Assembly: GCA_030648295.1 (NCBI GenBank)
Contig: JAUSID010000076.1
Span: 55,398 to 119,397 of the forward strand
From: Opitutaceae bacterium
GTDB lineage: Bacteria; Verrucomicrobiota; Verrucomicrobiia; Opitutales; Opitutaceae
DNA length: 64,000 nucleotides
Direction of reading: 5' to 3'
The notes below the pieces were generated by a model, which saw only the letters and a list, made by a program, of their open reading frames with translations, was not told the origin of the DNA and ran no database searches. Of the stretch, positions 35,476 through 43,387 are shown piece by piece; position 1 is the first letter of the stretch; each line of letters starts with the position of its first letter. Position numbers and translations under genes: made by a program.

Positions 35476-36978
35476 ATGAGTGAGAAGAAGGAACTGCTCA
35501 CCACCAACCGGAAGGCGCTCACGATCAATCTCGACGAGAGCAAATACGGCACGTTCGCCGAAATCGGCGCGGGCCAGGAGGTGGCACGCGTCTTTTTCCA
35601 GGCCGGCGGGGCGTCGCGCACGGTGGCGAAGACGATTTCCGCCTACGATATGACGTTCAGCGACGCGATTTACGGCAAGTCGCCGCGTTACGTCTCGCGC
35701 GAGCGGCTGGCGCTGATGCTCCAGCACGAATACCAGCTGCTCATCGAGCGGCTCGCCGGCCAGCGCGGCGACCGCACCGCGTTTTTCGTCTTTGCCGACA
35801 CCGTCGCCACCAAGGGCTACAAGGGCACGAACGAGGCGCAGGGCTGGATGGGCATTCGTTTCCAGCCGGACCCGGCGGGCGAACCGAGCGAAGTGGTGCT
35901 TCATGTCCGGATGTGGGACAAGGAAAACGTGCTCCAGCAGGACGCGCTTGGCATCGCCGGCACCAACCTGATCTACGCGGCCTTCTATTATCGCGACGAC
36001 CCGCGGCGTTTCATCGAGTCGCTCGTCGATCATCTCGGCGCGAACCGCGTCGAAGTCGACATGCTGAAGTTTTCCGGTCCGGCCTTCGCCCATATCGACA
36101 ACCGGCTGATGGCGCTATACCTCGTGCAGCACGGGATCACCAACGGCGTGATGTTCGGTCCCGACGGCGAAGTGCTCCAGCCTTCCGAGGCGCTCTACAA
36201 GAAAGCGGTGCTGTTCGCGCGCGGCCAGTTCCGGCCGGTGACGCACGTTAACGTGGACATGGTCAGCTGCGCCACGGCCCAATTCGTGCAGGAGCCGCCG
36301 GTAAAGGGAAAGGAGGTCGCGGTGTTGATGGAGATCACGATCAATGACCCGGCGGAGCGCGACACGATCGATCTCGGCGACGTGCTCGCGCGCGTGGATC
36401 TGCTCGGCGGGCTCGGATTCACCAGCTTGATTTCAAACTACGCGAGTTACTCCGAGTATTACCGGCTCACGGCGTATTTCCGGCGATACACGAAGGAGAT
36501 GATCGGGATGACGCTCGGCATCCACAACCTGCTCCAGATTTTCAACGAGAAATATTACGAGCATCTCGAGGGCGGGATCCTCGAGTCGTTCGGCCGGATG
36601 TTCCGCCACGCGGTGAAGCTCTACGTGTATCCCATGCGGCAGGACACGTATAACCGGCATGTCGCCACCGGCGCGATCCCCGTCGGCGGTTCCTCCGGCC
36701 AGAGCTTCGCCTCCAACGTGATGATCTCGGCGAAGAACGTCCAAATCGAGGAACACCTCCGCAATCTCTATGCGCATTTGCTCGAAAATCATTACATCAC
36801 GTCCCTCGTGGGGTTCGATCACGATCTGCTCGGCATCGCCCCGGACGACGTCGCACGCCGCATCCACGATCAGGATGCGTCTTGGGAAACGATGGTACCG
36901 AAGACCGTTGCGACCGCGATCAAGCAGCGGCAGCTCTTCGGCCACCGCGGACCGGTGCCGCTGAAGACCGCGAGTTAA
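35476..36978 (+). CDS. Conserved protein of unknown function
   Basis: 500 residues, cytoplasmic by composition (no signal peptide or helix). It begins LLTTNRKALTINLDESKYGT with FAEIGAGQEVARVFFQAGGA and MTFSDAIYGKSPRYVSRERL, a block I recognise from widely conserved bacterial proteins that databases often mislabel as TonB-dependent receptor or nicotinate-nucleotide adenylyltransferase. Neither label fits: it has no barrel and no HxGH nucleotidyltransferase motif. Further blocks: LHVRMWDKENVLQQ, FSGPAFAHIDNRLMALYLVQ, THVNVDMVSCATAQF, ISNYASYSEYYRLTAYFRRY and NEKYYEHLEGGILESFGRMF. The conservation suggests an enzyme or scaffold, but I cannot name it. Divergent from sppA. Confidence 0.85.
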   Translation: MSEKKELLTTNRKALTINLDESKYGTFAEIGAGQEVARVFFQAGGASRTVAKTISAYDMTFSDAIYGKSPRYVSRERLALMLQHEYQLLIERLAGQRGDRTAFFVFADTVATKGYKGTNEAQGWMGIRFQPDPAGEPSEVVLHVRMWDKENVLQQDALGIAGTNLIYAAFYYRDDPRRFIESLVDHLGANRVEVDMLKFSGPAFAHIDNRLMALYLVQHGITNGVMFGPDGEVLQPSEALYKKAVLFARGQFRPVTHVNVDMVSCATAQFVQEPPVKGKEVAVLMEITINDPAERDTIDLGDVLARVDLLGGLGFTSLISNYASYSEYYRLTAYFRRYTKEMIGMTLGIHNLLQIFNEKYYEHLEGGILESFGRMFRHAVKLYVYPMRQDTYNRHVATGAIPVGGSSGQSFASNVMISAKNVQIEEHLRNLYAHLLENHYITSLVGFDHDLLGIAPDDVARRIHDQDASWETMVPKTVATAIKQRQLFGHRGPVPLKTAS

Positions 36979-37016
36979 TCCTTCATCCGCGTCGGAAGCA
37001 AATACGTCCGCGGCGC

Positions 37017-37066
37017 CTGACCAGTTCTTCCGTGGCAGCGCATCCGTCAAGCCACGGACCGGTCAG
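37017..37066. repeat. Nested inverted repeat after the conserved unknown gene
   Basis: Outer arms CTGACC (37017) and GGTCAG (37061) enclose inner arms CCGTGGC (37030-37036) and GCCACGG (37051-37057). It can fold into a single interrupted hairpin, a possible terminator of the gene ending at 36978. It is followed by a TTTCGTG-type tract at 37074-37110. Confidence 0.5.
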
Positions 37067-37123
37067 CCCCGCGAAATTTTCGTGTCTTTTGCGGCCTTTC
37101 GTGGTTCGCAGTCCATCCGACTT

Positions 37124-37981
37124 ATGCGCTTCTACAAGTATCACGCCCTGGGTAACGACTACATCGTCCTCAACCCGGCCGATTTCAAAAGCTGGGGCGG
37201 CCAGCCCACGGTCGAGCAAATCCGGCTCATCTGTCACCGCAACTTCGGCGTTGGCTCCGATGGCATCCTCTGGGGACCGCTGCCGTCCTCGCAGAGCGAA
37301 TTCGGCCTGCGGATTTTCAACCCGGACGGATCCGAAGCGGAGAAGTCGGGCAATGGGCTGCGGATTTTCTCCCGCTTTCTCTGGGATCAGGGGCTGGTGA
37401 AGAATCCCGCGTTCACGGTCGAAACGCCCGGCGGCCAGGTGCAGTCCGTGATCAAGGACGCCGGCCGGCTCATCACCGTCGCGATGGGTAAGGTGAGCTT
37501 CGACAGCCAGAAGATTCCCGTGGTTGGCGTACCGCGCGAGGTGTTGAACGAAAAGATCAAAATCCTCGACCGTGAGTTCACATTTTGTGCCGCCACGATT
37601 GGCAATCCCCATTGCGTGATTCCGCTCGCGGAAATCTCACCCGAACTCGCCCATCGCTATGGACCGCACCTCGAGACGCACCCGAATTTTCCGCGGAAGA
37701 CGAACGTGCAGTTCCTAAGCGTCCGGGATCGCGCCAACATCCAGATCGAAATCTGGGAACGGGGCGCCGGCTACACACTCGCGTCGGGCAGCAGTTCCAG
37801 CGCGTCAGCCGCGGTGGCGCACAAGCTCGGGCTCGTCGATCGCAGCGTCACCGTCCACATGCCGGGCGGTCAGATCGGGATCGAAATCGGCGACGGCTTC
37901 TCGATCATGATGACCGGCACGGTCAACAAAGTGGCCGAAGGCACGATGCATCCCGAGGTTTTTGCGGTGCAAAAACCTTAG
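37124..37981 (+). CDS. Diaminopimelate-epimerase-fold protein lacking both catalytic cysteines
   Basis: 285 residues from the ATG at 37124 (MRFYKYHALGNDYIVLNP). The fold is DapF-like throughout: RNFGVGSDGILWGP near 39, RIFNPDGSEAEKSGNG near 63, ATIGNPHCVIPLAE near 165, MTGTVNKVAEG near the end. The two active-site cysteines of DapF are replaced: the CGNG motif is S75-GNG, and the ACGSGA motif reads LASGSSSSAS with Ser221. Canonical cysteine-based epimerisation of LL-diaminopimelate is therefore unlikely. It may be a divergent isomerase using other residues or have another substrate. It is followed by an exosortase cassette. The last codons (VFAVQKP) are provided by a palindrome. Confidence 0.85.
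   Translation: MRFYKYHALGNDYIVLNPADFKSWGGQPTVEQIRLICHRNFGVGSDGILWGPLPSSQSEFGLRIFNPDGSEAEKSGNGLRIFSRFLWDQGLVKNPAFTVETPGGQVQSVIKDAGRLITVAMGKVSFDSQKIPVVGVPREVLNEKIKILDREFTFCAATIGNPHCVIPLAEISPELAHRYGPHLETHPNFPRKTNVQFLSVRDRANIQIEIWERGAGYTLASGSSSSASAAVAHKLGLVDRSVTVHMPGGQIGIEIGDGFSIMMTGTVNKVAEGTMHPEVFAVQKP
37956..37978. repeat. Palindrome AGGTTTTTGC-GGT-GCAAAAACCT at the end of the DapF-like gene
   Basis: Perfect 10-base arms with a 3-base loop, identical in both arms to the element at 31487. It encodes the last seven residues of the DapF-like protein and abuts its TAG. An open frame starting in it (37962) reads MRCKNL and runs into the repeat-protein gene. Confidence 0.9.
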
Positions 37982-38054
37982 GCTCCGGCGCAGTCGGAAC
38001 CTGCCCGTGCGAATTGAGGTTTGCGGGACCTCCGGCCGACTCTACCGTCCGCCC

Positions 38055-39548
38055 GTGATTGGCTGGGTTGCCGACCTTTTTCGCCTCGCCTGGGGCCTGC
38101 TTTACTGGAACGCGCGCAAAACATGGTTCCGGCTTCGCCGTGGCCAGAGCCCGTGCCCGTGCCAGAGCCTGAGCGACTCGGGACGCCCGTTCGAAACGCA
38201 ATGTGAAGCGTGCCTGAGCTGGAACCGCCGCGCCCGGTTCAAGCGGGTCTGCCCGCTGCTGGTGGACACGACGGAGGGGCTGCGCTGTTCGGTCGCAACC
38301 GCCGACGTCCGGCCGTTCTGGGGCATCACGGCACGATACTATGGCGCCGCCGCGCTCACGGTCTACGTCCTGGTCGTCGTCAGCGTGTTCGCCTTCCTGC
38401 GCACGGTCGGCTATCCGGTCAGCATCGTGCATGTCGCGGTGCCGCCGCTCTGGCACCGCGTCGGCGAGGCGCGCGGCTGGTACTTCCTCGACCGGTCGAA
38501 TCGCGCCTTTGCGGCGGGCAAGACCACCGAGGGGCTGCTGTACCTCGACAACGCCTACCAGTTCGACCCGTCGAACTACTCCGCCGGGCTCAGGCTGGCC
38601 AAGTACTACCAGGCGGGACAGCCCGGCCTTTCGGACGACGTATACAAAGAGCTGCTTCGCGATCATCCGGACAAGACCGCCGCGACGGCGCAGGACTGGT
38701 TGCGGGCGCTGCTGGCCCGCGGAGACAACGAGAAGATCACTCGCCTCGCCCGCGAACGATTGCTCGCCGGCGGGCCGCATGCGAACGCCTGGATGCGCGC
38801 CCTCTTGTTTGCAACGCGACAGACCCGCGCCGACACGCCGCTGCGCGAACTGCTCACCGATCGCCGGCCCGCCGCCGCGGCGTGGCACCGGCTGCTTGAA
38901 ACGGAATTGCTGCTGCGCGCCGGCCGCAAGACCGAGGCTCGCGCCGCCCTCGAAGCGACGTGGGCCGGCGCCCCGCCTTACGCGCTGTTTTATCGGGTGG
39001 ATCGTCTCATCGCGTTGCGCGAACCCGCCGCGGCGCTCGACGTCCTCGTCCGCCATCCCAACGTGCTCGACGGCGATGCCGAGGCAACGCTGCGCCTCGA
39101 GGCTTATTTCCAGGCGGGAGCGAACAATCTTTGGCAGGCCATGATGGACGCGCTCCTCGCCCCCCGGCTCGATCCGCCACGCCTGGTCATCATCTGCGCG
39201 CACCTCATCCGGCATCCCAATGCCGCCGTTTTCGATCGCATCTGCACGAAGCTGGAGCGCGAGCCGCTCGCGCTCAACACCGAGACCGCCGGGATCTGGT
39301 TTTCGCTCCTCTGCACCGCGGGCGCAGTGGGCGATCGGGTCCGGTTGCATGAGTTCACCCAGAAACTGAAAACCGCCTCCAGCACCCCGTTCGTCGTACT
39401 TGGAATGGTGGAGGCTTTTTTCCGGGGTGAGACCGTCGAGCGGCGCGTCACCACCTTTCTGCCGATCCTGCCGCTGCCGCTCGAGGTGACATACGCGCTG
39501 CTCGAACGGTATGGATCGGCGCCGGTCGTCGTGACGAAGAACGCATGA
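38055..39548 (+). CDS. Membrane-anchored Cys-rich helical-repeat protein paired with exosortase
   Basis: 497 residues from a GTG at 38055; an open frame from 37962 begins inside a palindrome and is rejected. The N-terminus (about 1-85) has Cys pairs: SPCPCQSLSD, TQCEACLSWNRR, RVCPLL and LRCSV, seven cysteines that could bind zinc. One membrane helix follows at about 95-120 (AALTVYVLVVVSVFAFL). The rest is helix-rich with TPR-like periodicity: TTEGLLYLDNAYQFDPSNYS, AGLRLAKYYQAG, LLETELLLRAGRKTEARAAL, with several 34-residue-like units. Its stop overlaps the exosortase start (ATGA), so it is probably a dedicated partner. No family name assigned. Confidence 0.75.
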   Translation: MIGWVADLFRLAWGLLYWNARKTWFRLRRGQSPCPCQSLSDSGRPFETQCEACLSWNRRARFKRVCPLLVDTTEGLRCSVATADVRPFWGITARYYGAAALTVYVLVVVSVFAFLRTVGYPVSIVHVAVPPLWHRVGEARGWYFLDRSNRAFAAGKTTEGLLYLDNAYQFDPSNYSAGLRLAKYYQAGQPGLSDDVYKELLRDHPDKTAATAQDWLRALLARGDNEKITRLARERLLAGGPHANAWMRALLFATRQTRADTPLRELLTDRRPAAAAWHRLLETELLLRAGRKTEARAALEATWAGAPPYALFYRVDRLIALREPAAALDVLVRHPNVLDGDAEATLRLEAYFQAGANNLWQAMMDALLAPRLDPPRLVIICAHLIRHPNAAVFDRICTKLEREPLALNTETAGIWFSLLCTAGAVGDRVRLHEFTQKLKTASSTPFVVLGMVEAFFRGETVERRVTTFLPILPLPLEVTYALLERYGSAPVVVTKNA

Positions 39549-41146
39549 GCCCGGTCCTGCCGTTTTTCCAGGCCTTCACCCGGCTGCCGCTCTGCGCAAA
39601 GATCAACCTGATTGCCCTCGCGGCGGCGCTGACGGCATTCAGCATCCGGTTGTGGCCGGAATGGCGATCGAATCCGGATCTTTCGCACGGGCTGTTCATG
39701 CCCGTCGTATTCCTCCTGTTGTTACACGAGAGCCGCAGCACGGGCGCCGCGCGCTACCTGCCGCGCGCCGGCTGGGTCTACGCCCTCTTTTCCGCCTTGC
39801 TCGTGGCGGCACTTGCCGCCCTGAGTGCGGCCGGCCTCTACGCGGCGGCCGTCGGCTGGTCGCATGCGCTGGTGAATTTTGTCCTCACGGCCTCGCTCGT
39901 ATTCCTGCTCGCTTCGGCCCTTGTCGCCTATTCGTCGGCGCGGGTGCGATTCATCGGGTTCAACTGGAGCGCAGTGGCGGCCGTCGCGCTGTGGATGCTG
40001 TGCGCGCCCATTCCGCCGGGAACCTACACGCGGCTGACCATCAACCTCCAGCTGCTGGTCAGCGAAACCGTCCTGCAGTCGTTGCACCTGCTGGGCGTGG
40101 CCGCAATTCGCCAGGGCAACATCATCAAGCTCGCGCATGCGACCGTCGGCGTGGAAGAGGCGTGCAGCGGCGTGCGCAGCCTCATCTCGTGCGTCTTCGC
40201 CGGGGTTTTCTTTTCCGCGACTCTCGTTCGCCGGCCGTGGGCGCGAGCGTTGATCATCGGGCTTTCGGCCCCGCTCGCGCTGGTCATGAACTTCGTGCGT
40301 TCGCTCACGCTGACCCTGCTCGCGAACAACGGTATCGACATCTCGGGTACGTGGCACGACGCGACGGGTTTCGCGGTGCTCGGCGTCACGGCCGCGCTGC
40401 TCGGCGGGCTTGCCGTCCTGCTCGAACGCGGCGCGAAACCCGATCCGCCGGCCCCCGAAGCCACGACGAGCGTCGCCGGCCGGCCCGGCATGCAGCACGC
40501 GCTCACGGTCGGGGTTGTCCTGGCCGCCGGCCTGATTGCGCTCTTCACCGTCAACACGCGGCCATCGGTCCGCCGCGACCTGCCGGCGCCCGACCTCCTC
40601 GCGCTCCTGCCCGCCTCGGCGGAAGGATGGCAGGCCACGACCACCGATCTTTACGAGTTCAGGGGAACATTGCATACCGAGCACCTGGCGCAGCGGCGTT
40701 ATGCCCGGGCGGGGCCGGACGGACCCGTCGAGGTCACAATTTATGTCGCGTATTGGCGTCCGGGTCAGGCGCCGGTCAGCCTCGTCGCTTCGCACACGCC
40801 GGATGCCTGCTGGCCCGGGGCAGGCTGGACGCAACTCGGCACCTCGGAACCCCGGACCGTCCTCACCGCCGGCGACCGCCAGCTGTTTCCCGCTGAACAC
40901 CGTGTGTTCAAAGCCGGCGAGCATCCGCAGCACGTGTGGTTCTGGCATCTCTACGACGGCAGCCCGATTTCATATCGCGATCCCTATTCGGCGACGGAGC
41001 TCCTGCGCATCGCGCTGCGCTTCGGCTTCCGACATGAAGGCGACCAGCTGTTTGTCCGGCTCTCGAGCAACCGCGCTTGGAAGGAAATCGCCGGTGAGCC
41101 GCTGATCGTGGATTTCTTCCGTCGCACCGCCACGCTGGGTCTGTGA
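39545..41146 (+). CDS. Exosortase with fused C-terminal EpsI domain
   Basis: 533 residues. The first 290 are a multi-helix exosortase with the catalytic triad Cys207 (VEEACSGVRSLI), Arg252 (MNFVRSLTLT) and His271 (TWHDATGF). After a membrane helix near 325-345 the C-terminal EpsI/DUF3485 domain (about 360-525) shows VTIYVAYWRPGQAPVSLVAS and HTPDACWPGAGW. Exosortases process proteins with PEP-CTERM-like tails, a sorting system tied to exopolysaccharide. Fusion to EpsI is known for several subtypes. No PEP-CTERM substrate was found in this window. Coupled upstream to the Cys-rich repeat protein; a 30-residue peptide gene follows after 8 bases. Confidence 0.93.
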   Translation: MSPVLPFFQAFTRLPLCAKINLIALAAALTAFSIRLWPEWRSNPDLSHGLFMPVVFLLLLHESRSTGAARYLPRAGWVYALFSALLVAALAALSAAGLYAAAVGWSHALVNFVLTASLVFLLASALVAYSSARVRFIGFNWSAVAAVALWMLCAPIPPGTYTRLTINLQLLVSETVLQSLHLLGVAAIRQGNIIKLAHATVGVEEACSGVRSLISCVFAGVFFSATLVRRPWARALIIGLSAPLALVMNFVRSLTLTLLANNGIDISGTWHDATGFAVLGVTAALLGGLAVLLERGAKPDPPAPEATTSVAGRPGMQHALTVGVVLAAGLIALFTVNTRPSVRRDLPAPDLLALLPASAEGWQATTTDLYEFRGTLHTEHLAQRRYARAGPDGPVEVTIYVAYWRPGQAPVSLVASHTPDACWPGAGWTQLGTSEPRTVLTAGDRQLFPAEHRVFKAGEHPQHVWFWHLYDGSPISYRDPYSATELLRIALRFGFRHEGDQLFVRLSSNRAWKEIAGEPLIVDFFRRTATLGL

Positions 41147-41154
41147 CGACACCC

Positions 41155-41247
41155 ATGCCCCTTCCGATCACGAAACTCGAAGCCAAGATCATCACCGTCC
41201 TCGCGGTGTTGATCGTGCTCGGATTGATCGGGATGGCCGTGCTGTGA
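41155..41247 (+). CDS. Thirty-residue membrane peptide downstream of exosortase
   Basis: ATG at 41155, TGA at 41245. The product is 30 residues: a charged N-terminus (MPLPITKLEAK) followed by one hydrophobic helix (IITVLAVLIVLGLIGMAVL). It starts 8 bases after the exosortase stop and is followed directly by hairpins. Its clean architecture (few charges then one membrane helix) suggests a real peptide, perhaps an exosortase accessory. It is too short for usual ORF calling. Confidence 0.55.
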   Translation: MPLPITKLEAKIITVLAVLIVLGLIGMAVL

Positions 41248-41261
41248 TCCGCCGAGAGTGG

Positions 41262-41306
41262 CACGGGCGTCGCGCCCGTGATCTGGGTTTGGCCGTGGCG
41301 CGGCCA
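41262..41306. terminator. Two hairpins after the exosortase cassette
   Basis: CACGGGCG-TCG-CGCCCGTG (41262-41280) with perfect 8-base arms, then TGGCCG (41290-41295) and CGGCCA (41301-41306). They follow the small peptide gene by 15 bases. Probably the end of the transcript; the first resembles the GGGCG/CGCCC palindromes at 11929 and 43388. Confidence 0.5.
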
Positions 41307-41419
41307 CCCTGTCCGCCGAGAAGCCGCCTGCCCACGCGCGCACCGCTTCACCGCCCCGGCCAAACCCATGCGCAAAACCCCCTTGCCACGCGGCGACCCG
41401 CCCGAACACTTCGCCGCGC

Positions 41420-42607
41420 ATGATCATCAAACCGAGGGTCCGCGGATTTGTGTGCGTTACAGCTCATCCGGAGGGATGCGCCGCGCATGTACACGAGTGG
41501 ATCAACCACGTGAAGGCGGCCGGCCCGATCAAGAACGGACCGCGCAAGGTCCTGGTGATTGGCGCTTCGACTGGCTACGGGCTCGCGTCCAGGATCGCAG
41601 CCGCCTTCGGCTCGAAGGCCGCGACGCTCGGAATCTTTTTCGAGCGGCCCTCGGAGGAAGGCCGGCCGGCGACCCCGGGATGGTATAACAGCATCGCGTT
41701 CACGCAGGCCGCGCGGGCGGCGGGTCTCTATGCGCGCAACCTCAACGGCGACGCTTTCTCGGGCGAGATCAAGCAGCAGGCGCTCGATGCAATTCGCACC
41801 GATCTCGGGCAGGTCGATCTCGTCGTCTATTCACTCGCATCGCCGCGCCGCACGCACCCGAAGACCGGCGCGGTGCACAAGTCCGTGCTCAAACCGGTCG
41901 GCGCCCCCTACACGAACAAGACGGTGGACACCGACAAGGGGATCGTGAGCGACGTCACGATTGAGCCCGCGACCGAGGCGGAGTTCACCGACACGGTGGC
42001 GGTCATGGGCGGCGAGGATTGGGAGATGTGGATGAACGCGCTCTCCGAAGGGAAGCTGCTCGCGCCGGGCGCGCAGTCCGTCGCGTATTCGTATATCGGG
42101 CCTGATGTCACCTGGCCGATCTACAAGAACGGCACGATCGGGCTGGCGAAGAACGACCTGGAGCGCGCGGGCAAGAACATCGACTCGCTGCTGAAGCTCA
42201 ATGGCGGCGGCCGCGCCTTCATCTCGGTAAACAAGGCGCTCGTGACGCAGGCGAGTTCCGCGATCCCCATCGTGCCGCTTTACATTTCAATTCTCTACAA
42301 GGTGATGAAGGCGGCGGGCACGCATGAAGGCTGCATCGAGCAGATTCAGCGGCTCTTCGCGACGCACATGTACAATGGCCGGACGCCGAAATTCGATGAA
42401 GCCGGCCGCGTGCGGATCGATGATTGGGAGATGCGGCCGGAGATTCAGGATGCGGTGCGCGATATCTGGCCACGGATCACGACCGAAAATCTCGCCGCCG
42501 AAACCGACATCGCCGGCTACCGGACGGAATTCCTGAAACTGTTCGGGTTCGACCTGCCCGGCGTGAACTACGAAGCCGACACCGAGCCGCACCGGCCGAT
42601 GCTTTAG
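41420..42607 (+). CDS. fabV: Trans-2-enoyl-ACP/CoA reductase FabV
   Basis: 395 residues, the family length. N-terminal MIIKPRVRGFVCVTAHPEGC is characteristic. The NAD-binding segment is VLVIGASTGYGLASRIAAAFG near 44. The active site YSYIGPDVTWPIYKNGT continues to LAK: the FabV signature Tyr-x8-Lys (YKNGTIGLAK) near 237-246. It reduces the enoyl intermediate in the last step of fatty acid elongation with NADH, an alternative to FabI, often with low triclosan sensitivity. No other fab genes adjoin. The stop codon sits inside a 16-bp perfect palindrome. Confidence 0.96.
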   Translation: MIIKPRVRGFVCVTAHPEGCAAHVHEWINHVKAAGPIKNGPRKVLVIGASTGYGLASRIAAAFGSKAATLGIFFERPSEEGRPATPGWYNSIAFTQAARAAGLYARNLNGDAFSGEIKQQALDAIRTDLGQVDLVVYSLASPRRTHPKTGAVHKSVLKPVGAPYTNKTVDTDKGIVSDVTIEPATEAEFTDTVAVMGGEDWEMWMNALSEGKLLAPGAQSVAYSYIGPDVTWPIYKNGTIGLAKNDLERAGKNIDSLLKLNGGGRAFISVNKALVTQASSAIPIVPLYISILYKVMKAAGTHEGCIEQIQRLFATHMYNGRTPKFDEAGRVRIDDWEMRPEIQDAVRDIWPRITTENLAAETDIAGYRTEFLKLFGFDLPGVNYEADTEPHRPML

Positions 42608-42630
42608 CCGCGCCGCGGCTAAAGCATCGG
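42596..42630. repeat. 16-bp perfect palindrome overlapping the fabV stop codon
   Basis: CCGATGCTTTAGCCGC (42596-42611), loop GCC, GCGGCTAAAGCATCGG (42615-42630). The TAG of fabV is in the left arm and the mirrored arm holds a TAA. Strong enough to act as a terminator, but it could also be a mobile palindromic element inserted at the stop. Confidence 0.9.
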
Positions 42631-42726
42631 AAGATCCAAGAACCAAGATCCAACATCCAATCTTCAACGCCACGATCGGGCGATTGCCGAAGACCATACA
42701 TGACGACATAATTGTTTGCGCATTCC

Positions 42727-42778
42727 TGGAGGGCCCGGCTCCGCCCGGGCCGCGGCCGACGCGGAGGTCGGCCCTCCA
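42727..42778. repeat. Cloverleaf-like compound palindrome
   Basis: Outer arms TGGAGGGC (42727-42734) and GCCCTCCA (42771-42778) enclose two potential hairpins. The left is GGCCCGG/CCGGGCC (42732-42750, sharing bases with the outer arm) and the right is GCCGAC/GTCGGC. The three-stem layout resembles repetitive extragenic elements in high-GC Verrucomicrobia. Confidence 0.75.
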
Positions 42779-42820
42779 TTGAAACGTGAAGAATTACGGC
42801 GCTGGGTATAGTTCGCGTTA

Positions 42821-42897
42821 GCGAAACGAAAACGCGAAACCCGAAACGTGAAACCCGGTTACGAACTTAAAACCCTAAACCCAGAACCCAAAACGGG
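42821..42897. repeat. Degenerate GAAAC / AAACCC repeat tract before dtd
   Basis: Successive units GAAACGAAAACGCGAAACCC, GAAACGTGAAACCC, then AAAACCCTAAACCCAGAACCC and AAAACGGG have a period of 6-9 bases. It ends 15 bases before the dtd ATG, so would be in its leader. Same class as the tracts at 30050, 32664 and 37074. Confidence 0.5.
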
Positions 42898-42912
42898 AGC
42901 GAAGCGACCGTC

Positions 42913-43365
42913 ATGCGCGCAATCATCCAGCGTGTCTCATCCGCCCGGGTTGCAATTGGCGATGAGGTGACCGGCGAAATCGGCTCGGGGCTGCTGGTGC
43001 TGCTCGCCGTGGCGCCGTCCGACACGGACGCGGACGCGCAGTGGCTGGCCGGGAAGATCGTCGCGCTGCGGATTTTCGAGGACGCGGATGGCAAAATGAA
43101 TCGCTCCGTCGTCGACGCTGCCGGTGGCGTGCTGGTGGTGAGCCAGTTCACGCTGTTCGCGAGCACGCGCAAAGGCACGAGGCCATCGTTCAACGATGCC
43201 GCGAAACCCGAGCACGCGATCCCACTCTATGAGGCGTTCAGCCGTTTCGCCGCGGCCGCGCTCGGCCGGCCGGTCGCCACCGGCCGCTTCGCCGCGCTGA
43301 TGCAGGTGGCGCTCGTGAACGACGGCCCGGTCACGCTCATCATCGATTCGCGCGTCCGCGAATAG
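42913..43365 (+). CDS. dtd: D-aminoacyl-tRNA deacylase
   Basis: 150 residues. Starts [15 protein letters not shown], the usual opening, with [13 protein letters not shown] near 25. The catalytic SQFTLFA motif is at about 77-83 and the C-terminal NDGPVTLII motif (with GP cis-dipeptide region) near 137-145. It removes D-amino acids from mischarged tRNA and also clears glycine from tRNA-Ala. The ATG at 42913 is right at the family N-terminus; no SD seen, but a repeat tract fills the leader. Typical length. Confidence 0.96.
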   Translation: MRAIIQRVSSARVAIGDEVTGEIGSGLLVLLAVAPSDTDADAQWLAGKIVALRIFEDADGKMNRSVVDAAGGVLVVSQFTLFASTRKGTRPSFNDAAKPEHAIPLYEAFSRFAAAALGRPVATGRFAALMQVALVNDGPVTLIIDSRVRE

Positions 43366-43387
43366 CGAGTTGTGACCGCACGATGTT

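Noticed and set aside
35278..36093. N-terminal extension of the SppA frame
   Set aside because: Antisense to the conserved gene at 35476; the ATG at 35277 gives the membrane anchor.
42821..42897. Telomere-like or CRISPR-like repeats
   Set aside because: Units are degenerate, 6-9 bases long, without spacers of regular length; not a CRISPR array.
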